Counted from the first letter of the stretch, positions 1 to 10,951 are shown. The stretch is DNA of 64,000 nt from Kangiellaceae bacterium (GCA_019090895.1 JAHRVB010000252.1:1-64000); one strand, 5' to 3'. Numbers and translations are program-made. Notes: a model not told the origin generated them from the sequence alone.

Positions 1-573
1 ATTACGCTTTTTTCAATTACATTAATAATGATTGTTTTCTCCGCTTTCTACTTAAATGGCAATATCATTCCTTCCACAAATGTTCATCAACAGCAAGGGC
101 ACTATTTGGAAGTCATGTATGAAATTCAGAAAAATTTGCGGCTAACTAAAAGTACTTATCTAGCACAAAAACGAAGACGAATAGAGCTGAGATCACTGTT
201 ACTTGCCAAGTCGCCAGAGAAAACACTACTGAGTTCAGAGAAAAGGATTAGACAACATTTTCCTCAGTTAACGTCGGATGAGCGATTTATATTTGACCAG
301 ATTAGAGCAATGACAGAAGGCCCTATGTATCAAGGTAACTTTGCGATTCTGCAGCAATTAGAAAATCATCCTGAGATTTATCGAGAAATCGATACCTTTC
401 ATGCGTTGTACAATCACCTAAAAATATGGGTGAATAAATATGACCGTATCTTTGTCAAACAGCCTGACATGTGTTTTGTATTTGTAGGTGAAGAAGACGG
501 CATGCCATTCCCTAGCGAAATAGATGGCCTAGTTGATGATTGGATTAGTAAACGAATTAACAAAACAAAATAA
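1..573 (+). CDS. hypothetical protein, probably truncated at the window start (open frame continues upstream of the ATG at 28)
   Basis: ORF 28..573; codons 1-27 are open in the same frame and encode hydrophobic residues (ITLFSITLI). Confidence 0.6.
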   Translation: MTLFSITLIMIVFSAFYLNGNIIPSTNVHQQQGHYLEVMYEIQKNLRLTKSTYLAQKRRRIELRSLLLAKSPEKTLLSSEKRIRQHFPQLTSDERFIFDQIRAMTEGPMYQGNFAILQQLENHPEIYREIDTFHALYNHLKIWVNKYDRIFVKQPDMCFVFVGEEDGMPFPSEIDGLVDDWISKRINKTK

Positions 574-661
574 AGAGCGACAGAACGCTCTCACTTCGTT
601 CAAGTCTATTTCCTTTCTAAATATTACTTTTTGAATTGTCTATCTAATAAATTATTTGGAA

Positions 662-1138
662 TTAGATTGTACTGGATTCACATTTTTCTCTTGTAAGACG
701 CTCATCAACTACGGGTGGCCTTTTCAACTCTGCAACAATTAAATTAGACGCGCGATTCCCTGTATCAAGGTCTTGAATCCAAAGTGAGATATTCCCTCCA
801 TCGACTTCCCTATTTAACCTATAACTTTTGCCAGAATCCAACTTAACGTTAAAATTAACGTACGCTTCTTCCGTTGCACCCGGAAATCCTTTTTTAGAAA
901 TCCGCGCTTTCACCCACAAGCTATGTTGGCCTGCCATATATTGCCGAGGTATGGACCATGCCGTTGGCCTTTGTTTAAAACACATCAATTGAACGTATTC
1001 TCGATTTTGACCTTTAGTTTTGGTGAAATTTTCAAGTCGAAAGTGATCTTCTTTTATGTCCGTTGCTATCGGCAGAACACCACAACTAGATAGAATTAAA
1101 CTTAGAATTGAAATTGATAGTAATCTAAAAAACTTCAT
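662..1138 (-). CDS. putative lipoprotein of unknown function
   Basis: Internal start MKFFRLLSISILSLILSSCGVLPIA gives a signal peptide plus lipobox (LSSC); the ORF-track start at 1225 is probably too long. Confidence 0.7.
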   Translation of the reverse strand: MKFFRLLSISILSLILSSCGVLPIATDIKEDHFRLENFTKTKGQNREYVQLMCFKQRPTAWSIPRQYMAGQHSLWVKARISKKGFPGATEEAYVNFNVKLDSGKSYRLNREVDGGNISLWIQDLDTGNRASNLIVAELKRPPVVDERLTREKCESSTI

Positions 1139-1282
1139 AATGAGACTCCTTGTTACATTCATAAAATCAGACAGGTTGAATAAGTTTATGGGGCATTCTA
1201 ATTTAAATCCATAACTTATTACCATTATTTCGTTGGTTTCACACTAAAATCAGGCAACATTATCGCAAAATAACAACATTTA

Positions 1283-1768
1283 CTATTTGTCTTCACCGTC
1301 ATAATACTCTGCCTTCGCCGACTTAGGGGCTAAAAACACATCCCAACTTCCATCAGAATCTTGTGCATAACTTCCGTACTTTTCTGAATCAGGGTAATAG
1401 CAAACTTCCGGACTTTTAAAGCTATCGATAGCCAAGTAAGATAGAACCGCATCAGAAGTATTGATGATTTGATGGGCTGTATTTTTTCCAGCAGGAGTGT
1501 AGATGACATCCCCTGTCGTCACAGAATACTCTTCATCATCATACCTGACAGTTCCGCATCCCTTAATAATGTAAAACACTTCGTCCGAACCTAAATGGCA
1601 ATGGTATGGCCATCCTTTTTCACTTGGCTGCAATTCTACAACACTGCAACCTAGTTGTTTCATATTAAGGACTGGTGAGAATCGTCCTACTTTTGCTGTA
1701 AAGTTCTTGCCATCACCGATGGTATTCTTTTCGATATTATTAATATTGGCGATTGGTAGTTTAGACAT
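1283..1768 (-). CDS. cupin-domain protein
   Basis: Cupin motif GWPYHCHLGSDEVFYIIKGCGTVRYDDEEYSVTTGDVIYTPAGKNTAHQIIN; likely start at MSKLPIAN. Confidence 0.85.
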   Translation of the reverse strand: MSKLPIANINNIEKNTIGDGKNFTAKVGRFSPVLNMKQLGCSVVELQPSEKGWPYHCHLGSDEVFYIIKGCGTVRYDDEEYSVTTGDVIYTPAGKNTAHQIINTSDAVLSYLAIDSFKSPEVCYYPDSEKYGSYAQDSDGSWDVFLAPKSAKAEYYDGEDK

Positions 1769-2040
1769 GATCAGCTCTCTCCATTTCTTCCTATTTAGTA
1801 GCAATTAAAAATATCTGAGGTAGTTTCCTTTCTATTCCATGCAACTATTGGAATACAAAAGTCTTTTCTTCCAAAGGGATTTCTGTTCATTAACCATTTA
1901 AAAAAAGTAAATGTGCCCATTCCCAAGTTGATTACCAACATTTTCTTAGATTAGTTGGGAAACTTGCAGTTATCTGAGTGACATTAACGATCACCCGAGC
2001 ATACGCACCCTCTATAGTCGTATTTCTTGATAACAAATAT

Positions 2041-2306
2041 TCAGGATGTCGTAATCAGCAGATTACTGCGGTAATAATGAACTGTCTGTTTCTTCTGCAA
2101 AATAGTGATAAAAAATAAAATGCTGATATAAGCAATTCCCATAACCATTTCGCCTTCCGCTATTCCAAACAGCGCAGATAAAGTGGAATTTTCAACAATT
2201 GATTTGCTGTATTCTAGCAGCAACGGAGCGACTATCTGACTAACTGACTAACTAGTAATGCAACAATTAACCAAACCATCAAAACTTCAACGTCTTTACG
2301 ATTCAT
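2041..2306 (-). pseudogene. small membrane protein gene, frameshifted by an 8-bp tandem duplication
   Basis: ATG at 2306 preceded by AAGGAA; frame 1 MNRKDVEVLMVWLIVALLVSQLVR*; deleting one CTGACTAA copy (2236-2251) restores MNRKDVEVLMVWLIVALLVSQIVAPLLLEYSKSIVENSTLSALFGIAEGEMVMGIAYISILFFITIL... Confidence 0.6.
2236..2251. repeat. 8-bp direct tandem repeat CTGACTAA x2
   Basis: Read directly: ctgactaactgactaa. Confidence 0.95.
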
Positions 2307-2428
2307 ATTTTTTCCTTATATACTCTATAATTGTTATTGGTTGGTAACTTAACGATCTGAAGTTCTATTTATTTGAAATTCTGAGTTGTTGACACCTTCT
2401 GAACCAAATGACCACAGAGTATTAAACT

Positions 2429-3739
2429 CTATGAAAAGAACCGCCAATAAACGAAATACAAACTGAATCCCGTCAACACATAAAAACAAACCCAACTGTA
2501 TGTATTCATAGAAGCACTTAATTTTTCAGGTGCTGGTACATTGGATAATGACATCACTCTCAAATTTAGAAATGCAAAAACGGGTGCAGAAACAAAAGAG
2601 ACGGTTGTAGCAAAGTCTATAAGCTGTCTTAAACTGCTACCAAAATAATTGATGATTAACCATCCGCCAATCGCAATAGAGACTAATGTAATAGTGTAAA
2701 CCTTATGAGCTAATTGGTCAGCGTCTTTTTGACCTTGTTCACTGCTGTCATTTTCCGTTTTAATGATCTTAACCACTCGACTGCCGACATCAGAAAAACC
2801 GGCTGATACCGCTAAACAAGTTGAATACATAGCAATAAAAGTAATTAGTGCAATAATCGGCCAAGTCCAATCTCCCAGTGATTTTACGAATATATCAATT
2901 AGCTGCCCGGTAAACCCTATCGCACCACCACTTAATACTTCTCCCGTCCCGTAAACCAAAGTAGCACCTAGAGTCAGAAAGATAAGCGCAAGTACTAAAC
3001 AAAATACAAAGCCTAGATTAAAATCGAACAGTGCATCTTTAACGGTGAGCTTTTGATCCGTTTGTTTCATTCTTGATAAGGTCCAAAGAGAGTGCCATAC
3101 GGAAACTTCAATACTGGTTGGCATCCAGCCGATCAACGCCACCATAAAAGCAATGCTTGCGGCTGAGGTAAAGGATAATTGTGAAGTATCTTGAGTAAAG
3201 CTTGCGGTATCGGTAGTTAAGGTCATAATCAACGCGAGTACAGTTACCAAAGCAAACACCACCATCATGCCCTTCAAGACTTTATCGAGTAATGCATAAC
3301 GTCCGATCACTAAGATTGCAATGATAGAAAATAAAACCACTGCAGCCCAACCACTGACGGATAACAAATTGGGAATTAGGTTGCCTGCGAGCCCGGCAGC
3401 GACGATGGTCACAGCGGCTTGGATGATAAACATAGTAGCTACAGTCATGATTAAAAAGGAACCAAAAGCCACATTGCCTAACCGTTTATAACCATCCAGT
3501 AAACTCTCGCCAGTCGCCGCTGCATAACGTGGTCCGATTTGGAAAAAAGGGTATTTAATAATATTGGCCATGATAATCAGGCCGATAAGAGTAAAGCCGA
3601 ATTCAGCGCCAGCACGGGTTGATTGAACCACGTGCGACACACCAATACTGGTGCTTGCCCAAATAATTCCGGGGCCAAGAGCGGCTAAGAGTGAGGATTT
3701 CTTATTGGATTTGTTATTTTTATTATCGCTTTCACTCAT
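2429..3739 (-). CDS. Nramp-family transporter, non-canonical (no DPGN motif)
   Basis: LGPGIIWASTSIGVSHVVQSTRAGAEFGFTLIGLIIMANIIKYPFFQIGPRYAAATGESLLDGYKRLG; multiple TM segments; TM6 region ALIGWMPTSIEVSVW. Confidence 0.8.
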   Translation of the reverse strand: MSESDNKNNKSNKKSSLLAALGPGIIWASTSIGVSHVVQSTRAGAEFGFTLIGLIIMANIIKYPFFQIGPRYAAATGESLLDGYKRLGNVAFGSFLIMTVATMFIIQAAVTIVAAGLAGNLIPNLLSVSGWAAVVLFSIIAILVIGRYALLDKVLKGMMVVFALVTVLALIMTLTTDTASFTQDTSQLSFTSAASIAFMVALIGWMPTSIEVSVWHSLWTLSRMKQTDQKLTVKDALFDFNLGFVFCLVLALIFLTLGATLVYGTGEVLSGGAIGFTGQLIDIFVKSLGDWTWPIIALITFIAMYSTCLAVSAGFSDVGSRVVKIIKTENDSSEQGQKDADQLAHKVYTITLVSIAIGGWLIINYFGSSLRQLIDFATTVSFVSAPVFAFLNLRVMSLSNVPAPEKLSASMNTYSWVCFYVLTGFSLYFVYWRFFS

Positions 3740-3798
3740 TAATTACCTGCCTCTTTGCGGTAGAAATCAGTCGTTCAATATTGGGCAAAACGAACAGA

Positions 3799-4260
3799 TT
3801 AAAGTAAAAGCTCCCAATAAACAACTTCGTCGAGTGGGTTAGCATAATAAGGTTGAATTTCAACAAATCCTATTTTCTTGTATAAACCAATGGCACTTCC
3901 CAGTCTCTCTAAGGTATCAAGTTGCATTTTTTGATATCCCAATTCTTTCGCTTTATCAATGATGGCATTGGCTAGTTTATTTCCCGCCGATAGCCCTCGA
4001 AACTCGTCTCGGACATAGAGTCTTTTCATTTCGCAGATTTGATTGTCAGTGGGTCGAACTGCCACGCAGCCGATTACTTGTTCTTCGTGATAAGCCAGCA
4101 GGATAGCGCCAGTTGGAGCGGCATATTTTCCAGGAAGCGTAGCAAGTTCTTGTTCGAATCCTTGAAAACACAAATCAACGCCCAGCTGAACTTGGTAATC
4201 TCTGAAAAGTTCAGCGGCAATTTTTATTTGCTGAGCGGAAGTTGCTTCTACTATTTGCAT
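3799..4260 (-). CDS. GNAT family N-acetyltransferase
   Basis: CEMKRLYVRDEFRGLSAGNKLANAIIDKAKELGYQKMQLDTL...AIGLYKKIGF. Confidence 0.85.
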   Translation of the reverse strand: MQIVEATSAQQIKIAAELFRDYQVQLGVDLCFQGFEQELATLPGKYAAPTGAILLAYHEEQVIGCVAVRPTDNQICEMKRLYVRDEFRGLSAGNKLANAIIDKAKELGYQKMQLDTLERLGSAIGLYKKIGFVEIQPYYANPLDEVVYWELLL

Positions 4261-4490
4261 TGATTGGTGAAAACCTGTTTAGATTTATTATTCCAAGTGG
4301 CTTTATTGTCACTCGGAATCCGAACAGAAGTCAATGAGTCGATTAGGTTCAGGCTGACATCAGACCTGACAGTACATTGTCACCCTAAAGGGATGACCGA
4401 CATCATTCAAAACAATCGAAGCCACCAAGAAATGTAGATCAGTCTTCAGGCTGAGAATTAACTGAAATTACATTAGGACTGGCCTAATTG

Positions 4491-6077
4491 CTAGATTCCT
4501 TGAGACACCAAGTAGTCTTCGTACTTTCCTTCAAAATGAACGATTTGGTCGGCTTTCATATCCAATATACGAGTGGCTAAGGAAGATACGAACTCCCGGT
4601 CATGAGATACAAAAATTAGCGTTCCTTCGTAATGCTCCAACGCCAAGTTGAGTGCCTCAATTGATTCCATATCCATATGGTTTGTCGGCTCATCCATAAT
4701 CAAAATATTAGGTCTTTGCTGCATAAGTTTGCCAAACATCATTCGACCTTTCTCCCCACCGGAAAGTTTGGTTACCGACTTCTTGATATCGTCCTGGGAG
4801 AATAACATTCTACCTAATACGCTACGAATGGCTTGCTCGTCATCACCTTCACGTCGCCATTGATTCATCCATTCATAAACAGATAAATCTTTTGAGAAAT
4901 CTTCGTTATGATCTTGAGCATAATAGCCAATTGATGAATTTTCAGACCATTTTATTTCGCCTAATTTAAGGGCAAGTTCACCTGTTAATGTTTTTAAAAA
5001 TGATGTCTTACCGATTCCATTGGGCCCAATGATCGCCACTTTTTCACCCACTTCTAATAACAAATTAAAATCTTTGAAAAGCATTTCGTCATAGCCATTG
5101 GCGACATTTTCCATCTCAACAGCCAATCGGTAGAGTTTCTTGTCTTGTGGGAACCGAATAAAGGGACTAACACGACTGGATGCTTTAACTTCTGCTAATT
5201 CTATTTTCTCTAAGCGTTTAGCTCGTGAAGTCGCTTGTTTCGCTTTAGAAGCGTTGGCTGAGAAACGACTGACAAACGTTTGCAACTCCGCTATTTGCAC
5301 TTTTTTCTTTGCGTTTTCTGACAGCAGTTTTTCTCTCGCTTGAGTTGCAGCTGTCATATATTCATCATAGTTACCAGGAAACAGTCTAATTTCACCGTAA
5401 TCAAGGTCAGCCATATTTGTACATACACTATTTAAGAAATGACGATCATGGGAAATAATAATCATGGTACATTGGCGCTGTTTTAAAATATCTTCTAGCC
5501 AACGAATTGAGTTGATGTCCAAGTTATTAGTTGGCTCATCGAGTAACATTATTTCCGGGTCGGCAAACAACACCTGTGCAAGTAATACTCGTAATTTCCA
5601 ACCTGGCGCTACTTCACTCATTAGTCCAAAATGCTGCTCTGTTGGAATATCTAATCCTAATAATAATTCGCCGGCCCGAGACTCTGCAGTATAACCGTCC
5701 ATTTCTGCAAATTGAGTTTCGAGATCGGCAACGAGCATACCTTCTTCTTCGCTCATTTCTGGTAGCGAGTAAATTCGGTCTCGTTCTTGTTTGATTTCCC
5801 AAAGCTCTTTATGTCCCATGATCACCGTATCGACCACAGAAAACTCTTCAAACCCAAATTGATCCTGGCCTAGAACACCGATCCTCTCATGAGGGTCAGT
5901 GATTACCTGGCCTTGACTTGGCTCAAGTTTATCTGCAAGAATCTTCATAAATGTAGATTTTCCACAGCCATTGGCGCCGATTAATCCATAGCGGTTACCT
6001 TCACCAAACTTGATGGAGATATTTTCAAAAAGAGGTTTTGCACCAAACTGCATGGTGATGTTAGCGGTCGATATCAA
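4491..6077 (-). CDS. ybiT: ABC-F family ATPase, YbiT-like
   Basis: Two ABC domains ([36 protein letters not shown]), ABC-F architecture; conserved N-terminus [21 protein letters not shown] suggests a TTG start at 6077 rather than the ATG at 6152. Confidence 0.85.
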   Translation of the reverse strand: MISTANITMQFGAKPLFENISIKFGEGNRYGLIGANGCGKSTFMKILADKLEPSQGQVITDPHERIGVLGQDQFGFEEFSVVDTVIMGHKELWEIKQERDRIYSLPEMSEEEGMLVADLETQFAEMDGYTAESRAGELLLGLDIPTEQHFGLMSEVAPGWKLRVLLAQVLFADPEIMLLDEPTNNLDINSIRWLEDILKQRQCTMIIISHDRHFLNSVCTNMADLDYGEIRLFPGNYDEYMTAATQAREKLLSENAKKKVQIAELQTFVSRFSANASKAKQATSRAKRLEKIELAEVKASSRVSPFIRFPQDKKLYRLAVEMENVANGYDEMLFKDFNLLLEVGEKVAIIGPNGIGKTSFLKTLTGELALKLGEIKWSENSSIGYYAQDHNEDFSKDLSVYEWMNQWRREGDDEQAIRSVLGRMLFSQDDIKKSVTKLSGGEKGRMMFGKLMQQRPNILIMDEPTNHMDMESIEALNLALEHYEGTLIFVSHDREFVSSLATRILDMKADQIVHFEGKYEDYLVSQGI

Positions 6078-6298
6078 TTTATTAGCCTGTATTAGGAAAT
6101 TACGAGAGTTAAAAAATAACCAGCAGACCCTTAAGTCACTGAGGGCGCGCATTTTATCCCAATTTGTACAAGAAGTAATCAGAGATAGCCATTAAATTGG
6201 CAATAATCATCATTATTGGGAGGATTAAGCGGCTAACTCCGCTAAAACTGGAGTTATTTTGTACACAGGTCGATGATTAAACAATTTCTACGAGCTAT

Positions 6299-8029
6299 TT
6301 ACTTAATTGAGCGAACCTTATTATTCCAATCTCGAATAAACTCATCATTAAATGATGCTAGTTCTTCTTCATCGTGAATGGCGTCTAAGATGATTCCTGG
6401 TTGTGGGAAGTTGCCATTGTTTAACTTCTCTACTAGATCGATCTGCATACTCTCCTCAAGTTTAGATTTCAGTTCGTTTCTAATTCTAAGCAATGCTTTC
6501 ACTATTTTTTTGTTTCTAGAAAATTGGATCAAACTCTCATTCACCAATTCTTTGGCTAAATCAAATCGGTTACTCTGACAGTAAAAATCTACTGCGGAGC
6601 GAAGACAATTTACCTGAGTTCTCGAAGATATTCGTTCTGGAACTTGAACGTTGTCTAACTGTTTATTCTTATCTTGTTTAGTTTCTTTCGAGTGCAGATT
6701 TTGTTTGAATTTTTTGTTCAGCTGTTTGGTAAATTGTCGCTCTTTTTTCGCACCCGATTTTCTCGAATAAACGATCACTATAAATGCGACTAATAAAAGC
6801 ACAAAAGCAACACGGATCCCCAAATCCCAATATCGATTCATTTGAGCATTGGAATCGTCAATTGTTTGTGTGATAGGTGAGAACGGCAAGATTGTAGTCG
6901 CTCTGTTTTCTGGCGTATTTTCGGCCTTTGCTAAAGGTGTATCACTTCTCGAGACTATTTCTGAACCTTCGTTATCAAGTTGCACTTGATTCTTGAGAGA
7001 TATCTTTTCAATAAACCGCTCCAATCGTTTCATATCGGATTTAAGTCCTTCATTAACTAATCGTTGCTCAGCTATCTTTTGATTAAGAACTTCAATTTGT
7101 TGATTAAGTGATAGTCGCTCTTGAGTTAAAGGCTCTATCGAACTTTTCTTTGGAATATTCCGATTAGCATTGACGATATTTACCCGTTCTTGTTTATTTC
7201 TATTGGTACTATTCTGCTTGTCTACGTTGGCCGAGTTAGAAATAGCTTTTACGCTTAGGAAGGCTTCCTTTAGAGAAACCCTCGCACCCAGCCTAAGTCT
7301 GTCTCTATCGCCTTTGAGAAATGCATGTGGGTTATTTAGAAATATCGCATCCATACGGTCGAAAATCGTCGTGTTATCAACTTTCCAAGTAGCAGCTAAT
7401 TTCCATAGACTCTGCCCCAATTGAACGACAACAAATTTTTCACTCGAATTATCAATGGTAGTAGGTGGTTTGATTGCAGCGTTATCAACGCTGTCAGCGA
7501 TTTGATTTTTATTGTTAGCATCTAGGTCTTTTAATCGGTCGTTTTGTTGCAAACTCTTTTCAGTCAATTCAGGTTGAATCCGCGACCGAACTTGAGTCAA
7601 GTTTGTAGGTTTGAGTTGACTAACTTCAGATTTTTTTGAAATTATTGCGGGATCTAGCAACATTATAATTTCTTTATAGAATACTGCTTCCCTATACTTG
7701 ATCATCAATACAAAGTTAACCACAGGCTCTTTTATCGGCGCTCTAGAGGTAACATGCAAAACAGCTTTATCTGCAGTTTGTGAGACTGAAAACTCTAGAT
7801 GAGGTAACCAACGCGGGTAATTTACATTCATTATTTCATGCTGTTTTTCGCCTGCCAGTGAAACAATCAAATCTGATTGTTCAAAGTCAGTAGAAATAAT
7901 AGGGATTTCAAGATGCATCGCTTGATTTAATGTAGCGCTGATTGGGGCATTACTCAGCCCAATCGCCTGTAAATCCATGAAAAGGCTAAATCCTATTAGA
8001 ACAATTAGTATTTTTAGGGAGGGCAACAC
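6299..8029 (-). CDS. FimV/HubP-like protein
   Basis: N-terminal FimV-like domain (ISATLNQAMHLEIPI...LPHLEFSV...VNFVLMIKY), LysM-like segment VVQLGQSLWKLAATW, single TM, C-terminal helical segment; GTG start. Confidence 0.8.
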   Translation of the reverse strand: MLPSLKILIVLIGFSLFMDLQAIGLSNAPISATLNQAMHLEIPIISTDFEQSDLIVSLAGEKQHEIMNVNYPRWLPHLEFSVSQTADKAVLHVTSRAPIKEPVVNFVLMIKYREAVFYKEIIMLLDPAIISKKSEVSQLKPTNLTQVRSRIQPELTEKSLQQNDRLKDLDANNKNQIADSVDNAAIKPPTTIDNSSEKFVVVQLGQSLWKLAATWKVDNTTIFDRMDAIFLNNPHAFLKGDRDRLRLGARVSLKEAFLSVKAISNSANVDKQNSTNRNKQERVNIVNANRNIPKKSSIEPLTQERLSLNQQIEVLNQKIAEQRLVNEGLKSDMKRLERFIEKISLKNQVQLDNEGSEIVSRSDTPLAKAENTPENRATTILPFSPITQTIDDSNAQMNRYWDLGIRVAFVLLLVAFIVIVYSRKSGAKKERQFTKQLNKKFKQNLHSKETKQDKNKQLDNVQVPERISSRTQVNCLRSAVDFYCQSNRFDLAKELVNESLIQFSRNKKIVKALLRIRNELKSKLEESMQIDLVEKLNNGNFPQPGIILDAIHDEEELASFNDEFIRDWNNKVRSIK

Positions 8030-8310
8030 GAGTCCTCACTTAAACATCATAAAGTCCGTTTCAACACAGAATGAATACTTAGTTAATCTTAAACTTGAAT
8101 TATTTTACCTATAATAAAGTATGACTCTATTTTGAGATATTACCAGTTTTAAGGGGGCAATTAGTGAGGATATTAATAGAGAAATAGCCCTTCGATCCAC
8201 TATTTGCAATAAGCTTTCCTGTTAACGTCCTTTTATGATCATTCCGCTCTCTTTCTGCAAATGAAATTTATGTGGCACACTCCAGAATAATGTTGACTCC
8301 CTCTAGCCTA

Positions 8311-8332
8311 GTGTATTAATATAATAATACAC
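8311..8332. promoter_or_regulatory. perfect inverted repeat GTGTATTA-N6-TAATACAC, candidate operator of the downstream GntR/YtrA-type regulator
   Basis: Read directly upstream of ATG 8357; TTGACT at 8293-8298 is compatible with an overlapping promoter. Confidence 0.65.
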
Positions 8333-8356
8333 CATTTAAGTTAAACGAATATTACT

Positions 8357-8761
8357 ATGCCTGAAAGCAAGATAATTGATTTATTTGCGCTCAACACTAG
8401 CTCAGGGATCCCGATCTATCGACAGCTTGTTGATCAAATTAAACAAGCAATCATGATGGGAATGCTGGAAAAAGGTCAACAATTACCATCAGTTAGACAA
8501 CTAGCAAAAGCATTGCAAATAAACCCTATGACCATATCCAAAGCGTTTGCACAACTAGAGTTAGAAAAGATTCTTGAACGAAGACGCGGAGTTGGAATGC
8601 TAGTGGCTCAACAGTCAAAGCAAACTGAAGTCCCATTAGTGGTATCAGAATCGATGCAGAAATTCATAAAAATTGCCCAACAACACGACTTAGATAATGA
8701 AGCCATTATGCTGCTTATTCAGCAAGGGCTTTCCGTAAAAATAGAAGGAAACCAATCATGA
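8357..8761 (+). CDS. GntR family transcriptional regulator, YtrA subfamily
   Basis: SGIPIYRQLVDQIKQAIMMGMLEKGQQLPSVRQLAKALQINPMTISKAFAQLELEKILERRRGVGMLV; short C-terminal region; adjacent to an ABC transporter. Confidence 0.9.
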   Translation: MPESKIIDLFALNTSSGIPIYRQLVDQIKQAIMMGMLEKGQQLPSVRQLAKALQINPMTISKAFAQLELEKILERRRGVGMLVAQQSKQTEVPLVVSESMQKFIKIAQQHDLDNEAIMLLIQQGLSVKIEGNQS

Positions 8762-9654
8762 CTCAAACAACCGATTCTCCTGTTGTTAGTTTCGACAAAT
8801 TAAACAAGAGTTATAAAGACAAACAGGTGTTACGAAATCTTCAAGCCCAAATTATGCCTGGACAGATTGTTGGCTTAGTCGGTCGCAATGGTGCCGGGAA
8901 AACGACTCTAATCGAATCGATTATGGGATTGAAAGAGCTGGATAGCGGCTCAATATCGGTTTGGCAACAATCGCTAGGAAAACTGTCGGACTCACAAAAA
9001 CAAAGAATAGGCTTTGTACCGCAGGATAATATTGGATTTGAATGGATGAAAGTGGCTGATTATTTAAGCTACTTTGGTGGCTTCTTTGACGGCTGGGATG
9101 AACAATATGCGGATTCATTAATATCAAAGTGGAAGATTGATAAAAAAGCTCGAATCGCGAATTTGTCCGGTGGACAACAACAAATTCTACAAGTCATTCA
9201 AGCGATATCAATCCAACCGAAATTACTGATTTTAGATGAGCCAGTAGCACATTTAGACCCCAATATGCGCCGACAGTTTCTAGCCGAGCTGGTTGAACTC
9301 ACTTGTGAACTTGGAACAACGATATTGTTTTCAACCCATATAATTTCCGACCTCGAACGTATCGCTAGTCACATCGCGTTACTAAACAATGGTTGTATTG
9401 AGTACTTTTACGAGCTTGAAGATATAAAGCAGCACACCGCACATCTTCTTTTTGACAAGCCAATAGAGAATCAAAACTTACCACCCTATTTGATCAATTA
9501 CACCCAATTGGCAAACGGCAGCAAAGCCACTCAAGTGCGTCCAAGCAGTACCTCCATTGAGGAACTCGAAACTAAACTAAACACCAATATAACAGCAACA
9601 CCTCTATCACTTGAAGATTGGTATTTAGAGGTGACCAATGAAAAACATAACTAG
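8758..9654 (+). CDS. ABC transporter ATP-binding protein
   Basis: Walker A GRNGAGKTT, LSGGQQQ, LLILDEP; overlaps the previous gene (ATGA). Confidence 0.93.
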   Translation: MTQTTDSPVVSFDKLNKSYKDKQVLRNLQAQIMPGQIVGLVGRNGAGKTTLIESIMGLKELDSGSISVWQQSLGKLSDSQKQRIGFVPQDNIGFEWMKVADYLSYFGGFFDGWDEQYADSLISKWKIDKKARIANLSGGQQQILQVIQAISIQPKLLILDEPVAHLDPNMRRQFLAELVELTCELGTTILFSTHIISDLERIASHIALLNNGCIEYFYELEDIKQHTAHLLFDKPIENQNLPPYLINYTQLANGSKATQVRPSSTSIEELETKLNTNITATPLSLEDWYLEVTNEKHN

Positions 9655-10951
9655 TACACTCTATATTTTTCTGAAACAGGAATGGATCAGTGTCGCTGTC
9701 TACTTTTTGGCGACGATTCTTTTTCTGTTCATCATTTATACTTCAGGATTGGGCAATGATGACCCCATTGGTCACCAAAGAATTACGATTATGATGATAT
9801 CGCTACTGAGCTTGTTTATAGGTATTTATTTGGGCAGCGGTTTTCTCAGACTTAAACGAAGTCATTTATGGCAAACTTTGCCACACTACCGAAACAACTT
9901 AGTCATTAGTTTCGTTTCAGCAGCAGCCATCTATGGAACCTTACAAACGACGGCAATGCTCTATTCAGGTTGGAGTTTTATCATAGCTTGGCTCGCTCCC
10001 ATTTGTATCACCTTGTTAGCGGCACAATTGGTCATAGGAAATAATTTAATTATGAAAGTCATACTACCCGCTTCGCCTTTTATTATTTTCCAACTGAATC
10101 AATACAATGTAGATTACCAATTACTATTGGTAATACTCATATTATTCGCATCGCTAGCCGTTTATTTAAATTACGAAAACAAAACAGTGCTTAGTGACGC
10201 AACCATCGGTTTAATGTCTGGCAATATGATGCAACAATTAAAGAACGTGCGAGTACAGAAATTTAATATATTGATTGCTACTATCTTTCAGGCTCTCGGC
10301 GTAAAGTATCGAAAAAAAGATCTCTCCGTTGCGTTTTTGCAGCCCAATAATCGATATGGTGTCAGTTCGTCAATCGGCGTGACATTTATTCTATTATTTT
10401 TTCATTTAATCAATGATAATCAAATGGAATTAGAGGGTATTTCTGGTCTAATGCTGCTTAGTATATTGATGGGCGTACTCATGGAACTAAAATTACTAGC
10501 ACCACAATCTAAATCTCTGGCTCATGTCTACTCTCAAGAGCAACATCAAGATTTTAAGGCGAGAGTATTGGCGATGATTGAGCGGCATGTACTGGTCCAG
10601 TCGATCGTCTATGGCACTTTAATTTTACTTCTAAACTCTATGATAGAAGATTTTGTTGAGCCTCTCCCTTTAATCCGATACGTAGCAACAGCGGCATTGT
10701 CTGCAATAATATTCATGCCTGCCTTCTTATGCCTTAGCTGGGTTAATATAAATTTCAAATTACTGGCTGTGATAATTTGTTATTTTGTTACAACTATAAT
10801 TAGTTTTGGCTGGTTCTATAACAGAGACACTATGGACATCTTATTTCTGCAAATCATTGGTACAGGAATTCTACTTGTATCCATTCGATACTTGTCTAAA
10901 GTTTGGTGGAGAAGATTTAGTATGGAACAATTTATGCGTAGCTATCCTTAG
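9638..10951 (+). CDS. ABC transporter permease-like membrane protein
   Basis: Multiple TM segments; overlaps the upstream ATPase gene. Confidence 0.75.
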   Translation: MKNITSTLYIFLKQEWISVAVYFLATILFLFIIYTSGLGNDDPIGHQRITIMMISLLSLFIGIYLGSGFLRLKRSHLWQTLPHYRNNLVISFVSAAAIYGTLQTTAMLYSGWSFIIAWLAPICITLLAAQLVIGNNLIMKVILPASPFIIFQLNQYNVDYQLLLVILILFASLAVYLNYENKTVLSDATIGLMSGNMMQQLKNVRVQKFNILIATIFQALGVKYRKKDLSVAFLQPNNRYGVSSSIGVTFILLFFHLINDNQMELEGISGLMLLSILMGVLMELKLLAPQSKSLAHVYSQEQHQDFKARVLAMIERHVLVQSIVYGTLILLLNSMIEDFVEPLPLIRYVATAALSAIIFMPAFLCLSWVNINFKLLAVIICYFVTTIISFGWFYNRDTMDILFLQIIGTGILLVSIRYLSKVWWRRFSMEQFMRSYP

